A stretch of 50,288 nt of DNA. Origin: an uncultured Clostridia bacterium. GTDB taxonomy: Bacteria; Bacillota; Clostridia; UBA1381. The notes below the pieces were generated by a model. That model was not told the DNA's origin. It saw nothing but the letters and a program-made list of their open reading frames with translations, and ran no database searches. Shown here piece after piece: positions 36,951-44,670 of the stretch. The stretch's first letter is position 1. Each line of letters starts with the position of its first letter. The position numbers and the translations under genes are program-made. The DNA is taken from contig CAKSQL010000019.1 in the NCBI GenBank assembly GCA_934486735.1, positions 1 to 50,288 of the forward strand, read 5' to 3'.

Positions 36951-37442
36951 ATGCTTAAAAGAATAGATTACAACCGCCGCGCTGCGGTTGAATATGCTGA
37001 GAGGTGGGCACTTTTGCGCAATCCCGAATATTTCAGTTTTTCAGGTATCGGCGGCGACTGTACAAATTTCGCGTCCCAATGCGTATATGCGGGCAGCGGA
37101 GTGATGAACTATACGCCCGTTTACGGATGGTACTATATCAGTCCCGACAACAGGAGCGCATCTTGGACCGGAGTGGAATATTTCTATAACTTCATGACCC
37201 AAAATACCGGCGCGGGTCCGTATGCCGACGAAACGGCAATCAATGCCGCTGAGCCGGGCGATGTTTTGCAGCTCGGGAAAGAGGACGGGAGCTTTTATCA
37301 CTCGCTTGTTGTGCTTACAAAGACGAGAAATGATATCTACATAGCAGCCAATACCAACGACGCGTTGTATCGTCCACTTTCGTCATACAATTATGCAAAA
37401 ATCAGATGTATTCACTTTAAAGGTGTTTTTGTGTGGGAATAG
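36951..37442 (+). CDS. Putative amidase domain protein (Amidase_6 type)
   Basis: The 163-residue protein is a single domain beginning DYNRRAAVEYAERWAL and containing GGDCTNFASQCVYAG with the likely catalytic cysteine at C37, then VMNYTPVYGWYYIS, PGDVLQLGKEDG and the histidine in YHSLVV. This is the CHAP/NlpC-like putative amidase domain (PF12671) common in clostridia, often on secreted proteins. Here no signal peptide or extra domain is present. GGAGGGG lies seven bases before the ATG. Divergent placement next to sleB could mean a cell-wall role, which is inference. Confidence 0.82.
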   Translation: MLKRIDYNRRAAVEYAERWALLRNPEYFSFSGIGGDCTNFASQCVYAGSGVMNYTPVYGWYYISPDNRSASWTGVEYFYNFMTQNTGAGPYADETAINAAEPGDVLQLGKEDGSFYHSLVVLTKTRNDIYIAANTNDALYRPLSSYNYAKIRCIHFKGVFVWE

Positions 37443-37507
37443 TGCATAAAAAACAATGGCTGCATACAAAAATTTTACATATATTTTATAAAAATATCAT
37501 AAAACAC

Positions 37508-37536
37508 TTTACTTCGCTAAATCGATGTAGTATAAT
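37508..37536 (+). promoter_or_regulatory. Sigma-A promoter of the amino-acid ABC binding protein
   Basis: TTTACT (37508-37513) and TATAAT (37531-37536) with a 17-base spacer. The leader of about 80 bases holds an imperfect hairpin (GGGTaATTG with CAATcACCC) before GGGAGAG. Confidence 0.6.
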
Positions 37537-37621
37537 ATTAAATGTTGAAAAAAAGATGGGTAATTGAAAATGATTTTTTAGCAATCACCCAAAACAAAGA
37601 TACAAAAGGGAGAGTAACATT

Positions 37622-38461
37622 ATGAAAAAATTATCAGCATTGCTTTTGGCTGCGGTTTTGGGCGTTTCGATGCTTTCAGGCTGCAACGCGGTTCAAAAGA
37701 CGAACACCGATGAGCAGGCAAACACAGGAGCGGACACATCGCTGGAAGATATCAAGGAAAAGGGATATTTCACGGTCGGTCTTGACGCAACCTTTGCTCC
37801 GATGGGCTTTACCGATGAAAACGGCGAAATTGTCGGATTTGATATTGACCTTGCAAAGGCTGTTGCCAAGAAGATAGGCGTTGAAGTTAAGTTCCAGCCG
37901 ATTGACTGGGATTCGAAATCTATGGAACTGTCATCGGGCAATATCGACGTTATCTGGAACGGATTTTCGATCAGTGACGAGCGCAAAAAGGAAGTTTTGT
38001 TCACCGATCCGTATCTGACAACAGGACAGGTAATCGTTGTTAAAGCCAATTCGGATATCGCAACAAAGAAAGACCTTGCAGGCAAAAAGATTGCTTTGCA
38101 GGACGGCAGCACAAGCGAAAAGGCTTTGAAAGAGGATAAGGAAACCTATGATTCGATAGGCGATAAAAATATTTCAAGATTCAAGGAAAATTCACAGGTG
38201 CTCATGGAGGTAGAGGCAGGCAGAACAGACGCTGCCGTAATCGACGAGATATTTGTTCGTTACTACCTGGCACAGGAAAAGATGCTTGATAAATTCAAAG
38301 TGCTTGACGAAAGATTTGCAGCCGAGGACTATGGTGTGGGCGGCAGATTGGAAGATAAGTCGTTTATCGATGCAATCAACAAGGCTATTGCGGAATGCAA
38401 GAGCGACGGTACCGCTTCCGAATACTCGGCTAAGTGGTTTGGCGAAGATATGTACAAATAA
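37622..38461 (+). CDS. Amino-acid ABC transporter substrate-binding lipoprotein
   Basis: A lipoprotein signal ends in the lipobox LSGC (C at residue 21). The mature part is a family 3 solute-binding protein: GYFTVGLDATFAPMGF, GFDIDLAKAVAKKIGVEV, DWDSKSMELSSGNIDVIWNG and the C-terminal AIAECKSDGTASEYSAKWFG. This group binds polar or charged amino acids. A permease of the matching type follows after 195 bases, but no ATPase gene is present. The exact ligand is not readable from the sequence. Confidence 0.92.
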   Translation: MKKLSALLLAAVLGVSMLSGCNAVQKTNTDEQANTGADTSLEDIKEKGYFTVGLDATFAPMGFTDENGEIVGFDIDLAKAVAKKIGVEVKFQPIDWDSKSMELSSGNIDVIWNGFSISDERKKEVLFTDPYLTTGQVIVVKANSDIATKKDLAGKKIALQDGSTSEKALKEDKETYDSIGDKNISRFKENSQVLMEVEAGRTDAAVIDEIFVRYYLAQEKMLDKFKVLDERFAAEDYGVGGRLEDKSFIDAINKAIAECKSDGTASEYSAKWFGEDMYK

Positions 38462-38559
38462 TCGCATATAGCAACTACCCGGTTATTTGTTTTCATATGT
38501 TATCCTATCATGGACATAGGCTCGGACATGGGTTCGAGCCTTAGTTCCGTTTTAGCGTA

Positions 38560-38628
38560 TTTTAAAGACGACAAGCCGAAATATGCAGGATTTATGCTTT
38601 GCGGGTGGGTTCGGATTATTTTTTCGGC
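38560..38628. repeat. Short copy of the MITE-like palindromic repeat (copy A)
   Basis: AAAGACGACAAGCCGAAATA through TTCGGATTATTTTTTCGGC closely matches one end of the 271-bp element at 41161-41431, and the right end is followed by TA. AGCCGAAA and TTTCGGCT within it are inverted repeats. The outer bases TTTAGC (38551-38556) and GCTAAA (from 38627) also pair. It sits between the binding-protein and permease genes, ending about 15 bases before the permease ribosome site. Confidence 0.6.
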
Positions 38629-38656
38629 TAAAGATAAAATTTCGGAGGTATAATCG

Positions 38657-39337
38657 GTGTTTTTAAATTTTCTACAAGAGGTTCAGGTGCTGATGCCGCA
38701 GATTATGGAGGGACTCAAAGTAACTCTGCAGCTGTTTTTTATGACATTGGTGCTGTCGTTGCCGCTCGGCTTGATATTGTCAATCGGCAGAATATCGAAA
38801 ATAAAGCCGCTGCAATGGCTGATACAGTTGTATCTGCTTGTGTTCCGCGGAACTCCGCTGATGCTGCAATTGTTTTTCTTTTATTTCGGATTGCCGTTCA
38901 TAACAATCGGCGGAGTACATATCGTACTGGACAGATACCCTGCCGCGCTGCTTGCGTTCGTGCTTAACTACGCGGCGTATTTTGCCGAAATTTTCCGAGG
39001 AGGAATCATCGGTGTGAGCCACGGTCAGTACGAGGCGTCAAAGGCTTTGGGACTCAATTCGTTTCAGACCATGCGCTATGTAATCATTCCGCAGATGCTC
39101 AGAACCGTTGTGCCGCCGGTGGCAAACGAGACTATTGTGCTTGTTAAGGATACGGCGCTGGTTTCTTCGATTGCGCTTATTGATATGCTTAAAAAAGCGC
39201 AGCAGGCGGTAAATCGTGATATGAATGTCACAGCTTATCTTATTGTCGCGGTGATATATCTTGCGATAACGCTTGTGCTCACATTTGTATTTGAAAAGAC
39301 CGAGAAAAAATTGTCGGTTTCGGAAAGAAAAAATTGA
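38657..39337 (+). CDS. Amino-acid ABC transporter permease (HisM/GlnP type)
   Basis: A 226-residue permease with about five membrane segments. The N-terminal GLKVTLQLFFMTLVLSLPLG, the conserved FRGTPLMLQLFFFYFG and the EAA loop EASKALGLNSFQTMRYVIIP are typical of polar amino-acid permeases, where the EAA loop docks on the ATPase. GTG is the start, with GGAGG nine bases upstream. The ATP-binding partner expected next is absent; a terminator and an AraC gene follow. It must be served by an ATPase encoded elsewhere or the operon was split. Confidence 0.93.
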   Translation: MFLNFLQEVQVLMPQIMEGLKVTLQLFFMTLVLSLPLGLILSIGRISKIKPLQWLIQLYLLVFRGTPLMLQLFFFYFGLPFITIGGVHIVLDRYPAALLAFVLNYAAYFAEIFRGGIIGVSHGQYEASKALGLNSFQTMRYVIIPQMLRTVVPPVANETIVLVKDTALVSSIALIDMLKKAQQAVNRDMNVTAYLIVAVIYLAITLVLTFVFEKTEKKLSVSERKN

Positions 39338-39341
39338 TTGC

Positions 39342-39385
39342 AAAACCCCCGAAAGAAGTTTGTTTCGACTTCTTTCGGGGGTTTT
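39342..39385. terminator. Strong bidirectional rho-independent terminator
   Basis: AAAACCCCCGAAAGAAGT (39342-39359) and its perfect inverse at 39368-39385 form an 18-base-pair stem with an eight-base loop and a T-run on the right. Confidence 0.92.
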
Positions 39386-39492
39386 TGACTGTGAGGAAAT
39401 TACAGGGGCAGGTGTTTGAATTGCCGTTGGTGCAGCCGCTCGAATCCCTCCGAACGCAGCTGTCCGAACAATTGTCAGCGTGACCGTCCGAA

Positions 39493-40812
39493 TCACTGCT
39501 GACGCATCCATTCGGATATAGTCATGCCGGTGTATTGCCGAAACAGACGGCGGAAGCTGGTGGAATAAACATATCCGCACGCTTTTAAAATTTCGTCCAT
39601 ATCGCAGCCTTGAATCAGCATTTTTTTAGCCTTTTCTATGCGCACATGCGTAAGATATTGCTTGTAGTTTGTACCGAGATTGTCTTTAAAGACATGGCTT
39701 ATATAAGTTTCGGTTGTTCCTGTCATCTCAGCAATCATTTTAAGCGACAAATCGGGGTTTTGATAGTTGTCATTTATAATTGTGATAACGGTATTTACTA
39801 TACTTTTTACCGATAACTGAGAGCTGAGTGTGTTGTATGTTGATACCAGTTTTTTTGTAACCTTGATTATTATTTTTTGTATTTCGCGTGCCGAAATTTC
39901 GATATTTATTTTTTGATATATGTCCATATAATTATTGTCGATTATCTTTTCAAAACGAAAATTTTCGCTTGTCATTCTGGAATAAAGCATCATGACAATC
40001 TGAACGGCGTGGCGCTTGAAAATATCGATTGTGTAGTTTTTCTCGATAAGGCTGTTTGTAATTTCAAGTATGCAGTCGGGGAGCTGAGGAATAGGTGCTG
40101 TTTTGATGTCCCCGAGCCGATTCTCGCTTTTTTGGTCAAGCGCCGGCAGCTCTATCGAAGTATTTGCCGAAACCACATATTGATACTGAAGTGATTTCGA
40201 TTGCAGGCTTTCGACATATTTGGTGAAAGGAAGCCCGTTTACAAGCTGTGCGTCGTTTGTCATGAGATATTCAAAATAATCGGGCTTTACGGGCGTTTTC
40301 AGCTCCAGGTTATAGTTTCGGATGTTTGTTTTTGTTATCATAAATCCGTCTTTGAACGAATTGCTAACCTTTTCGAGCGGTCTGCCGGTGGCGGTCATGT
40401 GCAGGACAAATTGACATATTGCGCTTTCGATTTCTTTTAAATTTATCTCAAACGGCTTATCGGGACTTACAATCACGTCGAGACAAAGCCTGTGCTCTGT
40501 TTTTGTTAATTTAAATGCGGTCGGAAGTTCGGCGATGTTTATATATGGAATTTTGAAGGTGAGCGAGACGCTGCTGCAGGTTACTTTAAATACGTTTTTC
40601 TGCTTTGAAGATTTAAGCTTCGAAACGTCTCCGCAGATTTCGAGCAGTATCCGAAAATCGTATGAGGATATTTTTCCGTGCGTGGGGTCAAAGGTCGGGT
40701 GATCGTCGCCGCGGTTGGTCGAGATGACTACATGCCCGATAATTGTTCCGTGGCTTTGCAGACAATGCAGCTGTGCCGAGCCAAATTCGTGGTCGTTGTT
40801 TAAAACGAGCAT
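39493..40812 (-). CDS. AraC-family regulator, 5' end doubtful
   Basis: The C-terminal 100 residues form a complete AraC DNA-binding domain: LSLKMIAEMTGTTETYISHV and MDEILKACGYVYSTSFRRLF, ending FRQYTGMTISEWM. The preceding 330 residues are not a plain cupin; I do not recognise the sensor region. The ATG at 40812 has no Shine-Dalgarno site, and the same frame stays open for about 48 codons further upstream (to about 40956) without any ATG, GTG or TTG, running into the reverse strand of the glycosidase pseudogene. The 5' end may therefore have been lost in a rearrangement. It borders a visibly decayed region. The gene may be non-functional. Confidence 0.7.
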   Translation of the reverse strand: MLVLNNDHEFGSAQLHCLQSHGTIIGHVVISTNRGDDHPTFDPTHGKISSYDFRILLEICGDVSKLKSSKQKNVFKVTCSSVSLTFKIPYINIAELPTAFKLTKTEHRLCLDVIVSPDKPFEINLKEIESAICQFVLHMTATGRPLEKVSNSFKDGFMITKTNIRNYNLELKTPVKPDYFEYLMTNDAQLVNGLPFTKYVESLQSKSLQYQYVVSANTSIELPALDQKSENRLGDIKTAPIPQLPDCILEITNSLIEKNYTIDIFKRHAVQIVMMLYSRMTSENFRFEKIIDNNYMDIYQKINIEISAREIQKIIIKVTKKLVSTYNTLSSQLSVKSIVNTVITIINDNYQNPDLSLKMIAEMTGTTETYISHVFKDNLGTNYKQYLTHVRIEKAKKMLIQGCDMDEILKACGYVYSTSFRRLFRQYTGMTISEWMRQQ

Positions 40813-40856
40813 GCGGAAGGTATAGGGCGAATCCTTTGTGCCGAAGCAGCCGATGA

Positions 40857-42263
40857 GTGGAATTTGCAGTGAATTTTGATTCGGAGGAACCGGATTTGAA
40901 CAAAAATGTAAAAATTGAAAGAAGCCGTGAACGTATTCTTTCCGATGGTGAAATTGTCAAAAACGAATATCTTCCCGAGCTTGACACACTTATCGCACAA
41001 TGCGAGGAAAAATCAATTCCGGTCGATTATGAAAAATCCGACCGTGAAATGATTCGCTTTTACGTGAGCAGAATCGCCGAAGATATCGAAAACGACCTGG
41101 ATTTCCGCGCGGAGTATATTTTAAACTCACTGACCGATATGTACAATCGCTCAAAGGCTAGCCGAAGAAAAGTAATCCGAACCCGCCTGAAAAGGCATAA
41201 TTTCGGCATATTTCGGCTTGTCGTCTTTGAAAGGCGTCAGCCTTTCGGCATCCTCCGCACCAAAATCTACTCAAAATTCTATCCTTTTTAGGTCGCAGAA
41301 TTTTGAGAGAGTGAATTTTTGATTTCACAAGGCAAAAACGGAGGTAATCCTGCCGGATTGCCGAGTATTTTAACGCAGTGAAAGCGGAAATCCACCTATC
41401 AAAATCGGAGTTCGGATTACTTTTTTTCGGCTAACCTGAACGCATATATTGCAGGCGAAAAAGAAGCGCCCGAGACATATGTGTATCAGACCTCGCCCTT
41501 GGAGATTGACGGACAGACCACTATGGCTGATATGAAAAATTCCAAGACCGGAGCGGTGGAAAAGAGACCTGTTTATCTGAACGGATACAATTCGTTCGGA
41601 GACGGTTCGGCAATTGAGTATTTCGGGAATATGGGCTTCAATGCATTGGCTATAGAAGTCGGAATAAATTCGTTGATTCTTCAGCCGGGCGGAACTCACG
41701 GCTGGACAGAGCTGAATCGAAAGGATGATACTACAGCCGAGATTGTATACGAAAAGGGCGATAAAGGCAATTCGGTTTTGAAAATCGTTTCAAATACAGA
41801 TGCTGCGCCGAACAAATATCTGCAATTCTATCAGAATTATGCAGTAAAGCCCAACACCGCATATGAATTCGGATTTAGGGTAAAGGGTAAAAATATAAAC
41901 GGACTTTGGGTAGCCATGGGTGGCTGGTCTACAGAAAGAGAATATATTCCGGAAGGCAGTTATGACTGGAAGAGTTTCTCGTATGAATATACAACCAATG
42001 CAGAGCAAACCTCATTTTCTTTCTTTATTTTTGACGATGCAGAGACGGGCGAGACGATTTACGATGTCGAATGGGAAAGCGTTTCATATGACGGCGGAAC
42101 TTTGATAAGCATAAATAACTACAGCTGGCTGCAAAAACCTGAGGTGGTTATTGAAGTGAACGGGGAAAAGGTTTCGGAATTTACTGAACTCAGAAGTATG
42201 GAGAAAAAGGACGGAAAAATTGTTCTGAATCCGTATGAACCCGTATTGATAAAAGTTAATTAA
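40857..42263 (+). pseudogene. Glycoside hydrolase remnant (GH42-like), truncated and interrupted
   Basis: The fragment lacks a proper start (the frame opens at a stop at 40854 and has no ribosome site). Residues such as NVKIERSRERILSDGEIVKN and the segment up to NRSKA are cut by the 271-bp element at 41161-41431. Joining the flanks across one TA copy gives codon AAC and continues NLNAYIAGEKEAPETYVYQT in the same frame. Then come PVYLNGYNSFGDG, a carbohydrate-binding-like beta domain and a C-terminal KIVLNPYEPVLIKVN. The catalytic barrel expected between these last parts appears to be missing. It therefore shows three lesions: 5' loss, insertion and internal deletion. The original was probably a large beta-galactosidase-like enzyme. 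Confidence 0.75.
41161..41431. mobile_element. TA-flanked 271-bp MITE-like insertion
   Basis: The ends are inverted repeats: GCCGAAGAAAAGTAATCCGA at the left and its inverse at 41410-41431 with one mismatch over 22 bases. TA occurs on both sides (41159-41160 and 41432-41433), the target duplication of IS630/Tc1-mariner-type elements. A central hairpin pairs CTCAAAATTCT (41270-41280) with AGAATTTTGAG (41297-41307). No transposase is encoded; it is non-autonomous. Its left 85 bases recur elsewhere in the window. Confidence 0.75.
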
Positions 42264-42266
42264 CAA

Positions 42267-42318
42267 AAATATGCCGATTGAGGCGAAAACCGACGCTTTG
42301 GGGGTTATCGGCATATTT
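42267..42318. terminator. Inverted repeat after the glycosidase remnant
   Basis: AAATATGCCGAT (42267-42278) and ATCGGCATATTT (42307-42318) pair perfectly over 12 bases around a 28-base loop. The T-run is only three long. Confidence 0.5.
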
Positions 42319-42329
42319 CAACTTGAACG

Positions 42330-42383
42330 GTCGGACGCGACGGAGCGTGCCTATAGGCACGACTCGGCGCGTCCGACTTTTTT
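42330..42383 (+). terminator. Rho-independent terminator with long compound stem
   Basis: GTCGGACGCG (42330-42339) pairs with CGCGTCCGAC (42368-42377), an inner CGTGCC/GGCACG helix closes a TATA loop, and six T follow at 42378-42383. Confidence 0.8.
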
Positions 42384-42668
42384 GAGGCGGCAAAAAGTCC
42401 GGATTTTTTTTGTTAATAAAAAATGGCACTGTATTCACACATCCACAGATGTGATTTTTATTCATAAGCATTTTGTTTTTATGAGCATATGTGACAAAAA
42501 AAGAGTATAAATGGGAAAAAAATTGCTTCAAGGAAAGATTTTAAAGAAAACTATTGAAAAATTCGGAAAAGTAGAGTATAATATATCTATATGGGTTTGT
42601 CGCGGCGTGCCGCGATTGTAAAAAAATAAAAAATGCTGTCGTGAGCGGCGGCAAGATGGAGGATTATT
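42384..42668 (+). promoter_or_regulatory. glmS leader region with sigma-A promoter
   Basis: TTGAAA (42554-42559) and TATAAT (42577-42582), 17 bases apart, form the promoter. The 80-base leader has a CGCGG/CCGCG hairpin and GGAGG before the ATG. The conserved core of the glmS ribozyme is not seen. Upstream 42384-42550 is AT-rich with nothing recognisable. Confidence 0.65.
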
Positions 42669-44495
42669 ATGTGTGGAATTGTAGGATATGTAGGCAAAAA
42701 GCAAGCTGCCCCTATATTGCTGGAGGGACTTTCAAAGCTGGAGTATCGCGGATATGACTCTGCCGGTATTGCTGTTATGAACGATGGAAAAATCGATGTT
42801 CATAAAGCCAAGGGCAGACTTAAAATTTTGTCCGATATGATAGATGGCGGAAAAGCGGTTAAAGGATGCATGGGCATAGGACATACGCGCTGGGCGACGC
42901 ATGGCGAGCCGTCCGACGTAAATTCGCATCCGCATATTTCTTCTTCGGGAAGATTTGCGGTGGTTCATAACGGAATTATAGAAAATTATCTCTCGCTGAA
43001 GAAAAAGCTTCAGTCAAAGGGCATCGACTTCGTTTCCGAAACCGATACCGAGGTTATAGCTCAGCTGTTTGAATACTACTATAACGGTGATATTATCGAT
43101 ACTATGATAAAGGTAATTCAGCGTGTTGAGGGCTCGTATGCTCTCGGAATATTATCGGCTGACAATCCGGACGAGTTTATCGCGGTCAGAAAAGCAAGTC
43201 CGCTTATCGTCGGACTCGGCGAGGATGAAAACTTTGTCGCATCGGATGTTACGGCTATCCTGAAACATACAAGAAATATTCATTATCTTGAGGATGATGA
43301 GATTGTTGTTTTAACAAAGGATGAGGTAAAGGTCTATAACACTGACCGCGAGGTTGTGGAAAAGGAAGTATTTACGGTTGATTGGGATGTTTCGGCGGCA
43401 GAAAAAGGCGGTTACGAGCATTTCATGATGAAAGAGATGGAAGAGCAGCCGAAAGCTCTGCGCGATACAATAAGCCCGAGAATAGAGGACGGAAAAATCG
43501 TTCTTGACAAATTCTCGCTTTCAGCTGAGGATATGAAGAAGCTCAACAAGATTTATATCGTGGCATGCGGAAGTGCATACCATGTCGGAGTTGTCGGCAA
43601 GTATGTTATAGAAAAGCTTTGCCGTATTCCGGTTGAAACCGAGGTTGCGTCAGAATTCAGATATCACGATCCTATTATTGACGAACATACTTTGACGATA
43701 GTAATAAGTCAGTCGGGTGAGACTGCGGATACTTTTGCGGCTTTGAAGGAAGCAAAAGAAAAAGGCTCGAGAATTTTGTCGATAGTAAATGTTGTCGGCA
43801 GCACAATCGCAAATGCGTCAGACGATGTTATCTATACATGGGCAGGACCGGAAATTGCGGTTGCAACAACAAAGGCTTACAGCACTCAGCTGTCCGTTAT
43901 TTACATGATAGCGCTTTACCTTGCCGATAAAATGGGCAGAATTTCGGCTGAGGAATATGCCGAAATTATCGACGGCATACAAAAGCTGCCCGAGCAGGCT
44001 GCCGAAATTTTAAAGAATAAGGACAATGTTCAATATCTTGCATCGAAGTTCTTCTCGTCAAAGAGCATATTCTTTATAGGAAGAAATCTTGATTATGCCG
44101 TAGCACTTGAAGGCTCGCTGAAGCTTAAGGAAATTTCGTATATCCATTCCGAGGCATATGCGGCAGGTGAGCTTAAGCACGGAACAATTTCTCTTATCGA
44201 GGAGGGCACATTGGTTATCGCATTGGCAACCGGAGATGCGCTTTATGATAAGACAATAAGCAATGTTAAAGAGGTAAAAGCGCGCGGAGCTGTTGTTCTG
44301 GGCGTCACAACCGATGCGCATGAGCATGCCGAGGACGTGTGCGATTATGTTATAAGAATACCCAAGACGCACCCGATTCTGCTGCCGTCGCTGACGGTTA
44401 TTCCGCTTCAGCTGTTCGGCTATTATGTGGCAAGCTTAAAGGGCTGTGATATCGATAAGCCGAGAAATCTGGCAAAATCGGTAACGGTTGAATAA
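42669..44495 (+). CDS. glmS: Glutamine-fructose-6-phosphate aminotransferase (isomerizing)
   Basis: GlmS makes glucosamine 6-phosphate for peptidoglycan. The N-terminal glutaminase begins MCGIVGYVG with the catalytic Cys2, followed by LSKLEYRGYDSAGI and GIGHTRWATHGEPSD. Two SIS sugar-isomerase domains contain VACGSAYHVG, SQSGETADT, ATTKAYSTQL and the C-terminal RNLAKSVTVE, the standard ending. Length is 608 residues, as expected. It has its own promoter; the short palindromic repeat copy C and a hairpin follow before the next gene. Confidence 0.97.
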   Translation: MCGIVGYVGKKQAAPILLEGLSKLEYRGYDSAGIAVMNDGKIDVHKAKGRLKILSDMIDGGKAVKGCMGIGHTRWATHGEPSDVNSHPHISSSGRFAVVHNGIIENYLSLKKKLQSKGIDFVSETDTEVIAQLFEYYYNGDIIDTMIKVIQRVEGSYALGILSADNPDEFIAVRKASPLIVGLGEDENFVASDVTAILKHTRNIHYLEDDEIVVLTKDEVKVYNTDREVVEKEVFTVDWDVSAAEKGGYEHFMMKEMEEQPKALRDTISPRIEDGKIVLDKFSLSAEDMKKLNKIYIVACGSAYHVGVVGKYVIEKLCRIPVETEVASEFRYHDPIIDEHTLTIVISQSGETADTFAALKEAKEKGSRILSIVNVVGSTIANASDDVIYTWAGPEIAVATTKAYSTQLSVIYMIALYLADKMGRISAEEYAEIIDGIQKLPEQAAEILKNKDNVQYLASKFFSSKSIFFIGRNLDYAVALEGSLKLKEISYIHSEAYAAGELKHGTISLIEEGTLVIALATGDALYDKTISNVKEVKARGAVVLGVTTDAHEHAEDVCDYVIRIPKTHPILLPSLTVIPLQLFGYYVASLKGCDIDKPRNLAKSVTVE

Positions 44496-44498
44496 AAA

Positions 44499-44582
44499 GG
44501 TCAGCGCCTTTCAAAGGCGACAAGCCGAAATCCGAAATTATGTCTTTTCGGGCAGGTTCAGAGTACGTTTTTTCGGCTGACC
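44499..44582. repeat. Short palindromic repeat related to the MITE (copy C)
   Basis: This 84-base unit begins GGTCAGC and ends GCTGACC, perfect inverted ends. Inside are a CGCCTTT-C-AAAGGCG hairpin and the pair AGCCGAAA/TTTCGGCT. Its sequence parallels copy A and the left end of the 271-bp element. It starts four bases after the glmS stop. Confidence 0.6.
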
Positions 44583-44585
44583 CCA

Positions 44586-44622
44586 AAAGCCGCATTGGGA
44601 CAGATTGCCTCGATGCGGCTTT
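44586..44622 (+). terminator. Terminator-like hairpin between glmS and the CLC gene
   Basis: AAAGCCGCAT (44586-44595) pairs with ATGCGGCTTT (44613-44622). The loop is 17 bases and the T-run is short, so strength is doubtful. Confidence 0.5.
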
Positions 44623-44670
44623 ATAAAATAGGTAACCAAATGTTGCCAAAACGAGGGAGAGTTTTACACT

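Noticed and set aside
37443..37621. Riboswitch in the leader of the amino-acid binding protein gene
   Set aside because: Only one imperfect hairpin is present and no known riboswitch core motif was recognised.
40857..41291. A separate 144-residue protein from the first part of the glycosidase remnant
   Set aside because: Its last 43 residues are encoded by the inserted element and it has no ribosome site or valid upstream start.
44496..44670. Fluoride riboswitch upstream of the CLC gene
   Set aside because: The conserved pseudoknot core was not found; the region is occupied by repeat copy C and a terminator-like hairpin.
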